Below are positions 26,901 to 34,907 of a DNA stretch of 64,000 nucleotides, in pieces. The stretch's first letter is position 1. Each line of letters opens with the position of its first letter. The position numbers and the translations under genes are program-made. This stretch comes from an uncultured Alphaproteobacteria bacterium (GTDB taxonomy: Bacteria; Pseudomonadota; Alphaproteobacteria; RF32; CAG-239), in NCBI GenBank assembly GCA_910587405.1, contig CAJUKS010000007.1, positions 27,925-91,924 on the forward strand. Reading direction: 5' to 3'. A model generated the notes under the pieces. That model ran no database searches. It worked only from the letters and a program-made list of their open reading frames with translations, and was not told where the DNA came from.

Positions 26901-27150
26901 GATGTCCAGTCGTCGCATCCGTATCGACAGCCTGTTCCTTGACGAAGGATTCGGCACTTTGGACGAAGAAGCGCTGAATACCACCTTGGATGCTTTAAGC
27001 CGTCTGGAACGGGAAAATAAGCTGATCGGAATCATTTCCCACGTGGCGGCCTTAAAGGAAAGCATTCCGACCCGGATCGAAGTGGTGAAAGTATCCGGCG
27101 GCAACAGCCGTCTGAGCGGAGCCGGGTGTTCTCAGGCCGACGGAACTTAA
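23932..27150 (+). CDS. sbcC: Exonuclease SbcC (Rad50-like ATPase)
   Basis: A 1072-residue SMC-like ATPase. Walker A GKTGAGKTT lies at 37-45. Two long coiled coils, rich in E, K, Q and R, flank a zinc hook CPLCGAVHH with its first cysteine at about 534. The signature LSGGESFMVSLALALG lies at about 973, followed by Walker B LFLDEGFGTLDEE. It forms the SbcCD complex with the gene just upstream, for repair of palindromic and end-blocked DNA. Mu-type phages need to protect transposing DNA ends from host nucleases, and no Gam homologue was recognised in the prophage. Confidence 0.96.
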   Translation: MKIISIEFENLNSLAGHWKIDFAAADFAASGIFAIIGKTGAGKTTILDAVCLALFGRTPRVKVSGAENEVMSKNRGGCMAEIVFENNGKVYLSRFEQRRARNRSDGALQSVQRSVQELGNPATLVTMIRDVEAKVTEYLGMDYEQFMRSVMLAQGQFNTFLTAEAADKSKILEKITGTARYEKISQKTFEIAKRFREDYERLKQEAEALTLLSEEDEQALANEQAEKEKTAAVLLLQQQEARLKLQNQHERELTAAALRQKQILLEEQKRKTALFEPNRQRLEQAQKAEPLAADYNSWKEKGQKLTAVAARSAAAHLGLEKKQREVKERRLAVSAAEQVWNDFVLRKKTWEEQIAEARRLDDGYKVLEQTLQVYAKALTDADNAVRISEKELILLQAENERSRQRFVQAQNYLEKHPKDGDLEFLQLELTPLLQELSEIRTKLPPAEKAAAEKKQQLRHENMMCERMQKEKETCEHDLNSAKAEVAALQTQIAQLLEGKQPADYRRLKEELSAEYKSREKMRDYRQNLTEGKPCPLCGAVHHPLIAAREEENEKQLGVQISALEQKITALERLEGEIKVRQTAVESLTERKNAAVAESIRQEELLKRLTAEAALTAQNTSTLAERQAVLQKMQTEIYSRYGADENLRPEEVRARFELYRKHKNDCESLKTIVEVAKNELANRQRHLVELQKRREEAAAAASSQQKLCDDNRLQRAEKFGQWDCDEKVRQLEGEEKACRLQKEQSDRLAAETEKEEARLAAVYQAECAHIDELEREKCRLEEKLTPKAADYGVDGIEQLQSLFMDVEEKERLQKQQTDLQQETMRLTLQIEEDRRRLQRLQQQYPATDLSKLQAEEERISAAVNELNRQIGAIKQKLDDNRMRRDSLREKLGRLQTLKRQSEDWERLNELIGSSSGKKFREFAQGIAFDVLIGFANRQLAQMSDRYVLVRATDLGLDVIDHYQGGERRAVKNLSGGESFMVSLALALGLSKMSSRRIRIDSLFLDEGFGTLDEEALNTTLDALSRLERENKLIGIISHVAALKESIPTRIEVVKVSGGNSRLSGAGCSQADGT

Positions 27151-27171
27151 TTTTTTATTTGCAAAAAAGTC

Positions 27172-27202
27172 TTGACTTAGAGTTAATTCTAAAATGTATG
27201 CT
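27172..27202 (+). promoter_or_regulatory. MerR-type promoter with 19-base spacer and operator dyad
   Basis: TTGACT (27172-27177) and TATGCT (27197-27202) are 19 bases apart, the overlong spacing used by MerR-type activators. The spacer holds the dyad TTAGAGTTAATTCTAA (27177-27192), symmetrical but for one pair. This resembles operators of the NmlR/AdhR-like MerR branch. The regulator gene is not adjacent. Confidence 0.65.
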
Positions 27203-27231
27203 GGTAACAGAATCGCAAAAAGGAGAAAATT

Positions 27232-27708
27232 ATGCAAAAAATCTGTTTATGGAATGCGCTGTTAGGCAGCATTTTAATCTTTTCAGTTAACGCAAAGGCA
27301 CAGGAAATGAAAAAAAGCGAAGTGGATACAATTTTTGAACAAGGAGAAGCCAACCCTTACGGAGAATTTTTTACCGGACAGACTTATCTGCGGCGGTTGA
27401 GCGAAAAAGACGATGTTTTTAATGCGCCGATAGCCAACGTAACTTTTGAACCCGGCGCGCGCACCAACTGGCACCGGCATAGCGGCGGCCAGATTTTGTT
27501 GGTTCTGGGCGGTGAGGGCCGTTATCAGGAACGCGGGCAGGAAGTCAGGATATTGCATAAAGGCGATACGGTGCGGATTGCGCCCGATGTCGAACACTGG
27601 CACGGTGCCGCGCCGACAAGCTGGTTTGTTCATGTTTCGGTGGAGACAAATGTGCCTCACAACCGGACCGAATGGCTGCAACCGGTATCCGACGCCGAAT
27701 ATCGATAA
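27232..27708 (+). CDS. Exported cupin-domain protein
   Basis: A 158-residue protein with a signal peptide (about 1-22, ending VNAKAQ) and a single cupin barrel. Metal-ligand motifs are NWHRHSGGQ and, later, VEHWHGA, with three to four histidines. Related cupins are often predicted oxidoreductase- or lactone-related proteins; the substrate is unknown. AAAGGAG lies ahead of the ATG. The MerR-type promoter suggests induction by a reactive or electrophilic compound. Confidence 0.82.
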   Translation: MQKICLWNALLGSILIFSVNAKAQEMKKSEVDTIFEQGEANPYGEFFTGQTYLRRLSEKDDVFNAPIANVTFEPGARTNWHRHSGGQILLVLGGEGRYQERGQEVRILHKGDTVRIAPDVEHWHGAAPTSWFVHVSVETNVPHNRTEWLQPVSDAEYR

Positions 27709-27735
27709 AAACGGTTGTTTGTCTGCTGTTAAGAT

Positions 27736-27768
27736 TTCAAAGACTGTCCGTGGCGGGCAGTCTTTTTC
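27736..27768 (+). terminator. Intrinsic terminator of the cupin gene
   Basis: AGACTGTCCG pairs with CGGGCAGTCT (one G-U pair) around a 3-base loop, followed by five Ts. Confidence 0.85.
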
Positions 27769-27817
27769 TTGCCTTTTGACAGCCTTTTTATTATGCTGGC
27801 CGCAAAGGAGTACGGAA

Positions 27818-28444
27818 ATGGAAAAACACTGGTCGCGGGTCGAGTACCTGCATCAAACGGTTACCAACCCCAACATTATCGTCAAAGGTACCCGAAGTTA
27901 TTACGGCGATGCCTGGAGCGGCAGTTTTGAAGAATCGGTTGTCCGTTACCATTACGGTGACCGCTACAGCCGCACCCATTGGTAGCCGCAGTGGCCGATC
28001 GACCGCTTGCAGATCGGCAATTATGTTTGCATCGGTGCCGAAAGCGTTATTTTGATGGGCGGCAATAATACGCACCGCAACGACTGGTTTTCCAACTATC
28101 CGTTTATGGATAAAATTGTCGAGAGCTATCAGGGCAAGGGCGATACCGAGATCGAAGATGCGGTATGGATCGGCATGCGCAGTATGATCATGCCGGGACG
28201 ACGCCTTGGCGAAGGTTCGGTGATTGCGGCCGGAAGCGTAGTAACGAAAGACGTTCCCCCTTATGCGGTTGTGGGCGGCAATCCGGCCCGGATCATCAAG
28301 TTTCGTTTTGCCGAACCGGTCATCAGCCGCCTGCTGGCGCTTCGGATATATGATCTGGACGAAGCCGTGATCGACGGCCTGACCGATTTTCTGTGCGCCG
28401 GCGATATCGATGCGTTGGAACAAGCCGTCCGCAAAATCCGCTGA
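27818..28444 (+). pseudogene. CatB/Vat-type acetyltransferase, interrupted by an in-frame amber codon
   Basis: From the ATG at 27818 (GGAG upstream) one frame runs to 28444, broken only by TAG at 27983-27985, between THW and PQWPIDRL. The downstream part has left-handed beta-helix hexapeptides (IEDAVWIGMRSMIMPG, GEGSVIAAGSVVTKDV, PPYAVVGGNPARIIK) and the NTHRNDWFSNYPF segment of CatB/Vat xenobiotic acetyltransferases. Without the stop it would be 208 residues, a normal length. TAG also ends rpsL and tuf here, so it is a true stop. The homology does not by itself show drug resistance. A TTG at 28007 could restart but has no ribosome site. Confidence 0.8.
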
Positions 28445-28451
28445 AGTCGCT

Positions 28452-30977
28452 TTAAGCCGGAGTTTGACTTTCCGCTGTCGCATCCCGACGGGGCTGGAAG
28501 AAACGGCTGTAGAAATAGCTGATCGCCAGCAGCGAAACCGCTAACCCGAACAATGCGGAAATACGCCAGATTCCGTCTAACGAAGAGACGTCATACAAAA
28601 AGACTTTGGCAATCACGAAATAAATCAGTCCGAAGGCCGGTTTAACCAAAGCCGTGTTACGGAAAGCCGCCAGCAGCCAACAACATCCCAGAACTAGCCA
28701 GGCCGCCGAATAGGCAAAAATACCCGAGTTGTCAAAACGAATGCCGAACAAGTCGACGGAACCGTAAAGAGCGAAACTCAACAAGGCGGAGACGACAATA
28801 AACGACATTGCCGCCGTTGCCAGAGTATATTGTTTGCGGGCCGCTGCCGATGACTTCCAGGCGTAAACGGCAAACAAAACCATCGGAACGCCGTAAGCGA
28901 ACAGAATACCGGCGGCCGAGATATCAATCCGGCTGAAAAAGGGCGAATGCAGGACTAAACTGAGACCGATCAGCCGCCACAGTCCGAGCGCAAACGTCAG
29001 TTTGCCGATTCCCTGCCAGCGGGAACTGAAAAGCCCGAAGCCGCCCAGCAACAGCAGGTTGGTTATCAATGCCCCGTCGACAAAGTCGGGTGCCAACTGT
29101 GACAAACCGGCAAATTTCATCCGCATCAGCATATAGAAGGAAAAGATGCCGGCCAAGCTAAGGGCAGCAGCGGCGGCCGCGGCTGTACGGCGGCATTTGT
29201 CCTTGCCGATCCAAGCCAGCGCGGCAAATGCCAGTGCCGGAATGATGATATAAGAAGCGTAGAAGCGCGCCGTTAAGTCGGAAGCATGGAAATAAAACTT
29301 CGTCACCAGGGTTTCCCGCGGCGCAAACAAAATGACGCCAAGCGCAAACAGAATATTTTTCAGTTGGACCAACGCAAACAGGAAACCGCCGATTTTGACA
29401 CCGACCGTCAGGTTTTTGATTTTGGTCAGATGAGACAAGGCGCCCAGAATCAGTATTTCGATTGCCAAAACGGCCGGCCACAGGTCAAATTTGGCCAGCG
29501 AAGCCAAAGCCATTGTCGTCAGAGCGGCCGAAGCCAGCAGCAACAGGCCGATCAAACGGTTGTCCGGTTCGCTTCCCCATTTGAAACGGACCGTCTGCAG
29601 CGCCAGTGCGGCGGCAGCGGCCAATCCGATATAGGACAAGCCGTCGGGATCGTAAAAGATAAACGTGGCGAGTTCATAAATCAGCGGTGCGGCGGTTAAA
29701 AGCCATACGATAAATTCTTTGCACGGTCTGATCCATACCGCAATATAAAACGGCAGCAGCGTCAGTGCGGCAAAACCGGCAAAAATAAGCTGTTTTTGTG
29801 CCGTGTCGGGGGTATACCAGGTTGCCAGCAAAATAAAAATAACAGCCTGCGTTGCGGCCAAAAGCGGCAGATATGTTTGCCGACGGAAAAAAGTCAGGAT
29901 AGTTAAGGCCGTCGTGAGCAGAGCCAGCAGTTGCCATTCCAACAGTCCGAAATCGGTTTTCAGCAAGAACGAGAAGGTGAAAATCAGGCAAAAGACCAGA
30001 GAAAGCGCTTGCAGAAGAAAATTGCCGCGGTTGTCTTCTTTGTCGTCGGAGAGGTCAACGTTGGCAAAGGCAGTCAGTGCCGTCAGCAAAACCAGCCAAA
30101 CCGAGTCTCCGGGAGCAAAATATAAAAGTGTCCATATAAAGACCCAAACGTAGAGGCCGCTCAGGACCAACAGACCGAGAAAAACCGATCCGATCCGCCG
30201 GCTGACAAATAACAGAGACATACACAAAACCAGCAGATAAAAAGAAAAACCGCCGATTCCGCTGTTGACGCCGGCCGTCAGTGCGGGTGTCAGAAAACCG
30301 CCGATCAGGGCCAGGGTTGCTGCCGCTACGCCGCCGCAGGACAAGGTGAGAAGAATGGCGCCGCCGGTGACAAGGCACATCAGGGCGAAAGAAACCGATA
30401 CCGGGGCGAGGGCATAAATTTTGGACAGCGCATAAGCGGAAAAATACAGCGCCGCAATGCCGGCGCCGGTCAGCGCCTCGCCGATCCGTTGATGGTTGGC
30501 GATTTTATGATGGAAATGCAACCAGCAACCGGCGGCGACGGACAGCAATCCGCCTGCGGCGGCCAGACTCAAACGGGCAACCGGACCGATGAGGCCGTTT
30601 TCGATCGAATAGCGTACAAAGTAGAAAAAGCCGAGGACGGCGGCAAAACCGGCAATCCAGGTGATCAGTTTCTGTCCCAGGAAGGTAATGCCGTTTTCGC
30701 TTTGAGGTTGCGGCGCCGCCGCCGGTTTTGGTTCGACCGGCAACTTCTCGGCAGACGGGAGTTCGGCAAGCGGAATTTCCGGTTTGTTCGGCAGCGATTG
30801 CCGACAGGCGGCCGCCTGAACAACGGGTGGTTCAGCTTCGTCCGGTGTTTGAGGTTGCGGTTTGGGCTTGGGTTTTGATAACTGTTCCAACTGCCATTCC
30901 AGTCTTCGGATATCCGATTTTGCGCTCAGAATCATGAAGAATAAAATAATCAGTATCAACCATGCCAACGTATCCAT
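28452..30977 (-). CDS. DUF2339 multi-pass membrane protein
   Basis: An 841-residue protein with one N-terminal membrane helix, a coiled-coil stub (SDIRRLEWQLEQL), a proline-rich linker (about 40-95), and then some 20 or more membrane segments. This is the DUF2339 layout (ITFLGQKLITWIAGFAAVLG). The ATG at 30977 has AAGGAG 7 bases upstream; the one at 30998 does not. It converges on the acetyltransferase pseudogene with 7 bases between them. The function is unknown. Confidence 0.85.
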   Translation of the reverse strand: MDTLAWLILIILFFMILSAKSDIRRLEWQLEQLSKPKPKPQPQTPDEAEPPVVQAAACRQSLPNKPEIPLAELPSAEKLPVEPKPAAAPQPQSENGITFLGQKLITWIAGFAAVLGFFYFVRYSIENGLIGPVARLSLAAAGGLLSVAAGCWLHFHHKIANHQRIGEALTGAGIAALYFSAYALSKIYALAPVSVSFALMCLVTGGAILLTLSCGGVAAATLALIGGFLTPALTAGVNSGIGGFSFYLLVLCMSLLFVSRRIGSVFLGLLVLSGLYVWVFIWTLLYFAPGDSVWLVLLTALTAFANVDLSDDKEDNRGNFLLQALSLVFCLIFTFSFLLKTDFGLLEWQLLALLTTALTILTFFRRQTYLPLLAATQAVIFILLATWYTPDTAQKQLIFAGFAALTLLPFYIAVWIRPCKEFIVWLLTAAPLIYELATFIFYDPDGLSYIGLAAAAALALQTVRFKWGSEPDNRLIGLLLLASAALTTMALASLAKFDLWPAVLAIEILILGALSHLTKIKNLTVGVKIGGFLFALVQLKNILFALGVILFAPRETLVTKFYFHASDLTARFYASYIIIPALAFAALAWIGKDKCRRTAAAAAAALSLAGIFSFYMLMRMKFAGLSQLAPDFVDGALITNLLLLGGFGLFSSRWQGIGKLTFALGLWRLIGLSLVLHSPFFSRIDISAAGILFAYGVPMVLFAVYAWKSSAAARKQYTLATAAMSFIVVSALLSFALYGSVDLFGIRFDNSGIFAYSAAWLVLGCCWLLAAFRNTALVKPAFGLIYFVIAKVFLYDVSSLDGIWRISALFGLAVSLLAISYFYSRFFQPRRDATAESQTPA

Positions 30978-31143
30978 TGTGCCGCTCCTTGTAGTCATTT
31001 TGTTCCAAGGTAAAATAGTTTTTTCGCAAAAACAATCAAAAAACCGACTTTATGCAACTGAGTCTTTAAAAAACAAAAACAGGAATGACAAAGCGTTTCG
31101 TTTTTTATATGATGAAGGAGATTGAGAAAAACGGGAGAAAAAA

Positions 31144-31617
31144 ATGTCGCTTGAAAAAGTCAGAGCTTATTTTAAAGAATACGGAATCGAGAACCGGGTG
31201 CTGGAGTTCGACGTTTCCAGCGCTACCGTCGAATTGGCGGCACAAGCGCTTAACTGCCTGCCGCAACGGATTGCCAAAACCCTTTCTTTTGCTGCTGCCG
31301 ACGGTCCGATTTTGATTGTCGCCGCCGGAGACGCCCGCATCGATAACCGCAAATATAAAGATTGTTTCGGGCTCAAAGCAAAAATGCTGACGGCGACGGA
31401 AGTTGAGCAATTTACCGGCCATGCCGTCGGCGGCGTCTGTCCGTTTGCGGTCGGCGACCGGGTAAAGGTTTACCTTGATTGTTCGCTCAAACGTTTTGCC
31501 ACCGTTTTTCCGGCTTGCGGCAGTTCCAACAGTGCGATTGAACTGACCGTTGCCGAACTGGAAGAATATGCCGACTGTACGGGATGGGTGGACGTTTGCA
31601 AAGACTGGAAAGCCTGA
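31144..31617 (+). CDS. YbaK/EbsC-type aminoacyl-tRNA deacylase
   Basis: A 157-residue YbaK/ProX domain protein, a family that hydrolyses mischarged tRNA such as Cys-tRNAPro or Ala-tRNAPro. The motifs RIAKTLSF, KAKMLTATEVEQFTGHAVGGVCPF and the strand VKVYLD are typical; the lysine in IAKTLSF is the likely catalytic one. GGGAG lies ahead of the ATG. It converges on the iron transporter gene. Confidence 0.88.
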   Translation: MSLEKVRAYFKEYGIENRVLEFDVSSATVELAAQALNCLPQRIAKTLSFAAADGPILIVAAGDARIDNRKYKDCFGLKAKMLTATEVEQFTGHAVGGVCPFAVGDRVKVYLDCSLKRFATVFPACGSSNSAIELTVAELEEYADCTGWVDVCKDWKA

Positions 31618-31625
31618 AATTCCGG

Positions 31626-32516
31626 CTACCCGACGTCAATGCCGAAGCACATTTTGGCAGCCAGTCCGATCAGGAACGAGATCAGGGCAACCGAAAGGCT
31701 GATGCCCGACATTTCGAAAAATTTCGGCAAAAAAGGTTCCGATTTGACCACCGCGATATAAAAATTGAAAACAGCGATCAAAACAATCACGACCCCGATC
31801 ATGCAGATCAATGCCGGAACAAACATCTGTTCGGGAAACAACAGATACGGCAAAACCAGAAAAACCACCGTGAACAAGTAGGTAAAACCGGTATAAACGC
31901 TTGCTTTCAGAGCGTTCGGATTACCGTCCGCGCGTTCGGCCAGATAGTTGGAAGCGGCCATCGACAGCGTGGCCGCAATACCGGTAATGATACCGGCCAT
32001 GGCGATCAGGGTGGTGTTGGTAAGCACAAAAGTCAGTCCGGCAATGGTTCCGGTCAGTTCCACCAAAGCGTCGTTGAGGCCCAACACCATGGCGCCGACA
32101 TAGTTCAGCCTTTCTTCATCCAACAAAGAAATCAGAAACTTTTCGTGTTCTTCTTCCTGTGCAATAATGCGGCCGACTTCCGGAATTTCCTCCTTAAGCT
32201 GCCGCAATCCCTTAATGCCGGAAAACTCGTTGAGCTCCAGCAGTTTGATAACGAAAGTGTAACCGAGCAGATAAGTAAGCAAACCGTACCAGAAAATTTT
32301 CAACCGGTCGGGACCGACGTTTTGTTGGGTGTATTGTTTCCATATTTCGGCATGTTTAAATTCGTCGGCAGCAATCTTCTCAATCACGTTGCGATTTTTC
32401 TGATCTTTCATATGCTTGGAGAAACGGTTGTAAATACATGAACTGGTGATTTCGTCTTTTTGAAACGCCAACATCAGTTTTTGCGAAGCGGCGGAATGGG
32501 AAGGTTGTTTTTTCAT
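31626..32516 (-). CDS. Erythrin-VIT1 family iron exporter (MbfA-like)
   Basis: A 296-residue fusion. Residues about 10-135 are a ferritin-like di-iron domain with AADEFKHAEIW and IIAQEEEHEKF carrying the ligands. Residues 140-290 are a VIT1/CCC1 transporter with about five membrane helices (ALVELTGTIAGLTF, SMAASNYLAERADG). Family members such as MbfA export iron in Alphaproteobacteria and are induced at high iron. AAGGAG lies ahead of the ATG. No Irr or Fur box was identified. Confidence 0.9.
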   Translation of the reverse strand: MKKQPSHSAASQKLMLAFQKDEITSSCIYNRFSKHMKDQKNRNVIEKIAADEFKHAEIWKQYTQQNVGPDRLKIFWYGLLTYLLGYTFVIKLLELNEFSGIKGLRQLKEEIPEVGRIIAQEEEHEKFLISLLDEERLNYVGAMVLGLNDALVELTGTIAGLTFVLTNTTLIAMAGIITGIAATLSMAASNYLAERADGNPNALKASVYTGFTYLFTVVFLVLPYLLFPEQMFVPALICMIGVVIVLIAVFNFYIAVVKSEPFLPKFFEMSGISLSVALISFLIGLAAKMCFGIDVG

Positions 32517-32637
32517 ATCGGATTCTCCTTATGTTTTGTTTCAAGGCAGATCACTTTTCATACCAAAAGTCAAATAAATTATTTGCATCACGTCGGCCGA
32601 ATGTTTATAATAAAACCAAAATTCAAAGGATACGCCT

Positions 32638-33705
32638 ATGCCTGAACTGAAATCTCTCAAAAAAAATCTCACCCAGCTTAAACAAAACGCCTATCTGTCT
32701 GCCAAAAGCAAGGCAAAGCCGTCCCGAATTGAGTCGGTCGGCAACTTTTTTGCCGACGGCTGCCGGTCGTTGCGGTTTATTTTCAGCGAAAAGGAAAACA
32801 TCCTGTTTGCTTTGTTGCAGTTGGCGGTTATTGGGCTGGGATATTATATCTGGGTTGAAGGGCTGGCCGTCGTTCCCGAAGAGGTGTGGGAAAAGTCCGA
32901 CAGCTCGGATTCCAACGATGCGGCGGCTCTTATCGTGCTTGTCTGGTCTTTTGTGTGTGTCGGTTTGGTCGCCTATCCGCTGGGATTGTTGACGGCCTGC
33001 ATGGGCGCTTCTTATATGCTGCGTTTTTGCGGTCGTCCTTCCACCATTGCCGAATGTCTGAAAATTGTGCTGCCGAAATCGTGGACTTTGTGGATTTTCA
33101 GCTGGCTGGACGGCTGGTGGACGATGGAACGCATTTTGGAACGGCTGCCGAAGAAAAACGACCGCACGCCGCTTTCGGTTAAACTCGCCAATGAGGCGGT
33201 TTATCAGGCTTGGAAAATTTCTTCAATGGGCTTTTTGCCGGCGCTGTTGTGCGGCCGCCGCGTGGTCGATGCGGCAACAGACTCCCTGTCGTTGTTAAGA
33301 GAGCGTTTCTCCGCCATGGCCAAATTGAGAATCGGTTATTCGGTCATTTGCTGGTTTTTCGGCATTGCCGCGTATGTCGGTTTTTTTGCGATGATTTTTG
33401 TCGGTCCTTTTGGAGCGTCGGATATGGAGACCGGGCATAAAGTATATAATTTTTATTTTTTGGCCGGTTTTCCGATGTTGGTGGTTCTGACTTTTATCAT
33501 GCTGATTTTTCGTCCGATTTATATTATTTCTTCTTGCCGCATTTATGCTTATTATACGCGGGAGCGGCAGATTTCGATCAATTTGCCGCAAACGTCTTCA
33601 CAGGGCCTCAGTGCGCTGGTCGCTTTTTTGGTTTTGGCGGTGATAACGGCAGTTGCTTTTCTGTACCGCGACCAACTTGGCATAACCGCTTTGCTGGAGG
33701 GCTGA
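32638..33705 (+). CDS. Unidentified multi-pass membrane protein
   Basis: A 355-residue protein with a basic N-terminus and about five to six membrane segments (around residues 55-75, 98-125, 238-262, 275-298, 325-343). Between them lies a soluble segment with SWTLWIFSWLDGWWTMERIL. No family is recognised. AAAGGA lies ahead of the ATG. It precedes the glycosyltransferase gene by 33 bases, so the two may be co-transcribed. Confidence 0.7.
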   Translation: MPELKSLKKNLTQLKQNAYLSAKSKAKPSRIESVGNFFADGCRSLRFIFSEKENILFALLQLAVIGLGYYIWVEGLAVVPEEVWEKSDSSDSNDAAALIVLVWSFVCVGLVAYPLGLLTACMGASYMLRFCGRPSTIAECLKIVLPKSWTLWIFSWLDGWWTMERILERLPKKNDRTPLSVKLANEAVYQAWKISSMGFLPALLCGRRVVDAATDSLSLLRERFSAMAKLRIGYSVICWFFGIAAYVGFFAMIFVGPFGASDMETGHKVYNFYFLAGFPMLVVLTFIMLIFRPIYIISSCRIYAYYTRERQISINLPQTSSQGLSALVAFLVLAVITAVAFLYRDQLGITALLEG

Positions 33706-33738
33706 TTGTCCGCTGTTTCGGAAAATAAGGGGATTGCA

Positions 33739-34470
33739 ATGCAAAATCTTTTGTCTGTCATAACGGTATGCCGCAACGAACCGTTTATCGAAAGCACCTG
33801 CAAAAGCGTATGCGTGCAAACAAATCAGGATTTTGAATGGATTATTGTTGACGGCGCTTCAACCGACGGTACGTTGGATAAAATAAGACCGTATCGGGGC
33901 AGGGCCGATATCTTGATATCGGAACCGGATGCCGGCATTTATCCGGCAATGAATAAAGGCATCGGGCTTGCGCGGGGAAAATATCTTCTTTTTTTAAACG
34001 GCGGCGATTTGCTTTACAACGATACAACCTTGGCGCGCGTTATGCCGTATCTGAACCGGGAGGCTGCCGACGTGTTTTACGGCGATTCGTATCGTTTGTT
34101 TGAAAAAGAACGGGATTGTTTTATTAAAACCTATCCCGACAAGATCGATAAATCATTTTTTCTTAACAATACGCTTGCCCATCAGTCGTCTTTTATAAAA
34201 AAAGATTTATTTGCACGGTTTGGCGGCTATCGCGAGGATTTCAAAATTGTCAGCGATAAGGAAAAGTGGCTCTGTTTTATCGACAACGGGGTAAGGTTTG
34301 CGCATCTCCGTTTTCCCTGTTCCCGTTTCCGGATGAACGGTATTTCCCGCCAACCTTCCGAGCGCTTAAAAGAAGAAAAAATCAAAATGTTGAAAGAATA
34401 TTACGGTGAGAAAACGCTGTATGATTCCGAATTGCCTTATTTGAAGGATCTTTTTTCGAAAGAACGGTGA
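33739..34470 (+). CDS. Family 2 glycosyltransferase
   Basis: A 243-residue GT-A fold enzyme starting LLSVITVCRNE, with WIIVDGASTDGT and the acidic ARGKYLLFLNGGDLLYND in place of the DXD. It resembles WcaA/colanic-type or O-antigen transferases, so it probably adds a sugar to a surface glycan. The ATG at 33739 has AAGGGG 8 bases upstream; an ORF start at 33706 is unlikely. It is the last host gene before the prophage. Confidence 0.88.
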   Translation: MQNLLSVITVCRNEPFIESTCKSVCVQTNQDFEWIIVDGASTDGTLDKIRPYRGRADILISEPDAGIYPAMNKGIGLARGKYLLFLNGGDLLYNDTTLARVMPYLNREAADVFYGDSYRLFEKERDCFIKTYPDKIDKSFFLNNTLAHQSSFIKKDLFARFGGYREDFKIVSDKEKWLCFIDNGVRFAHLRFPCSRFRMNGISRQPSERLKEEKIKMLKEYYGEKTLYDSELPYLKDLFSKER

Positions 34471-34530
34471 GTTCGGTTTATCCGTTTATGCTTCGCATAC
34501 CGGCGTTCTTTCGCCCGCCTTTCGCCGGTA
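34457..34530. repeat. Overlapping inverted repeats at the host-prophage border
   Basis: CGAAAGAACG (34457-34466, at the 3' end of the glycosyltransferase) has its exact complement at 34504-34513. A second pair, TACCGGCG/CGCCGGTA, lies at 34498-34505 and 34523-34530. The second is a terminator-like hairpin but has no T-run. The two pairs exclude each other partly, so they could form alternative structures. Confidence 0.45.
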
Positions 34531-34550
34531 GTCGAACCTCCTTCCCGGAT

Positions 34551-34892
34551 GTAAGAGAAAACTTGGTTTTACATAACTGAGAAACTGGGATTTTGTGAGA
34601 TTTAACGGGATATATCGGGATGACCTGACCATTGAACGCCCTGTTTAACCGCCGTTTTAAGCTCTATTAAACACTTATTTAAAACGATTTATACGGGCTT
34701 TTGTTTTGTGAAGACCGTTTTTTTGTGGGCGCAAAATGGTTTTGCATTTTGCAATTTGCTTTTACATTTTGAAAAGTTAAAAAAGCGATTAAAAACATAT
34801 AGTTAAGTCTTTGTTTTTCTCTCTTTACTTTTAGAAACTGGGAAAAATTAAGCCGTTATTATTTCCCAGTTTTTAAATAAGTGGGAAATGAT
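34551..34892. repeat. Repeated AAACTGGGA motifs, candidate MuA end-binding sites
   Basis: This stretch between the glycosyltransferase and the repressor holds no gene. It carries AAACTGGGAT (34582-34591), AAACTGGGAAAA (34835-34846), the inverted TTTCCCAGTTT (34862-34872) and AGTGGGAAAT (from 34880). Weaker AACGGGATATATCGGGA follows at about 34603. The second and third form an 11-base inverted repeat with a 16-base spacer, which could also end repressor transcription. The arrangement fits the multiple MuA sites at Mu left ends. Confidence 0.5.
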
Positions 34893-34907
34893 TTGGACAA
34901 AATAAAG

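Noticed and set aside
27983..27985. TAG recoded as an amino acid
   Set aside because: rpsL and tuf in the same window end in TAG, so it is a normal stop here. A single nonsense mutation is simpler.
34498..34545. Possible tRNA fragment (GGTTCGA on the minus strand) as a phage attachment site
   Set aside because: No cloverleaf could be formed, and Mu-like phages insert by transposition rather than at tRNA genes. It is better read as a hairpin.
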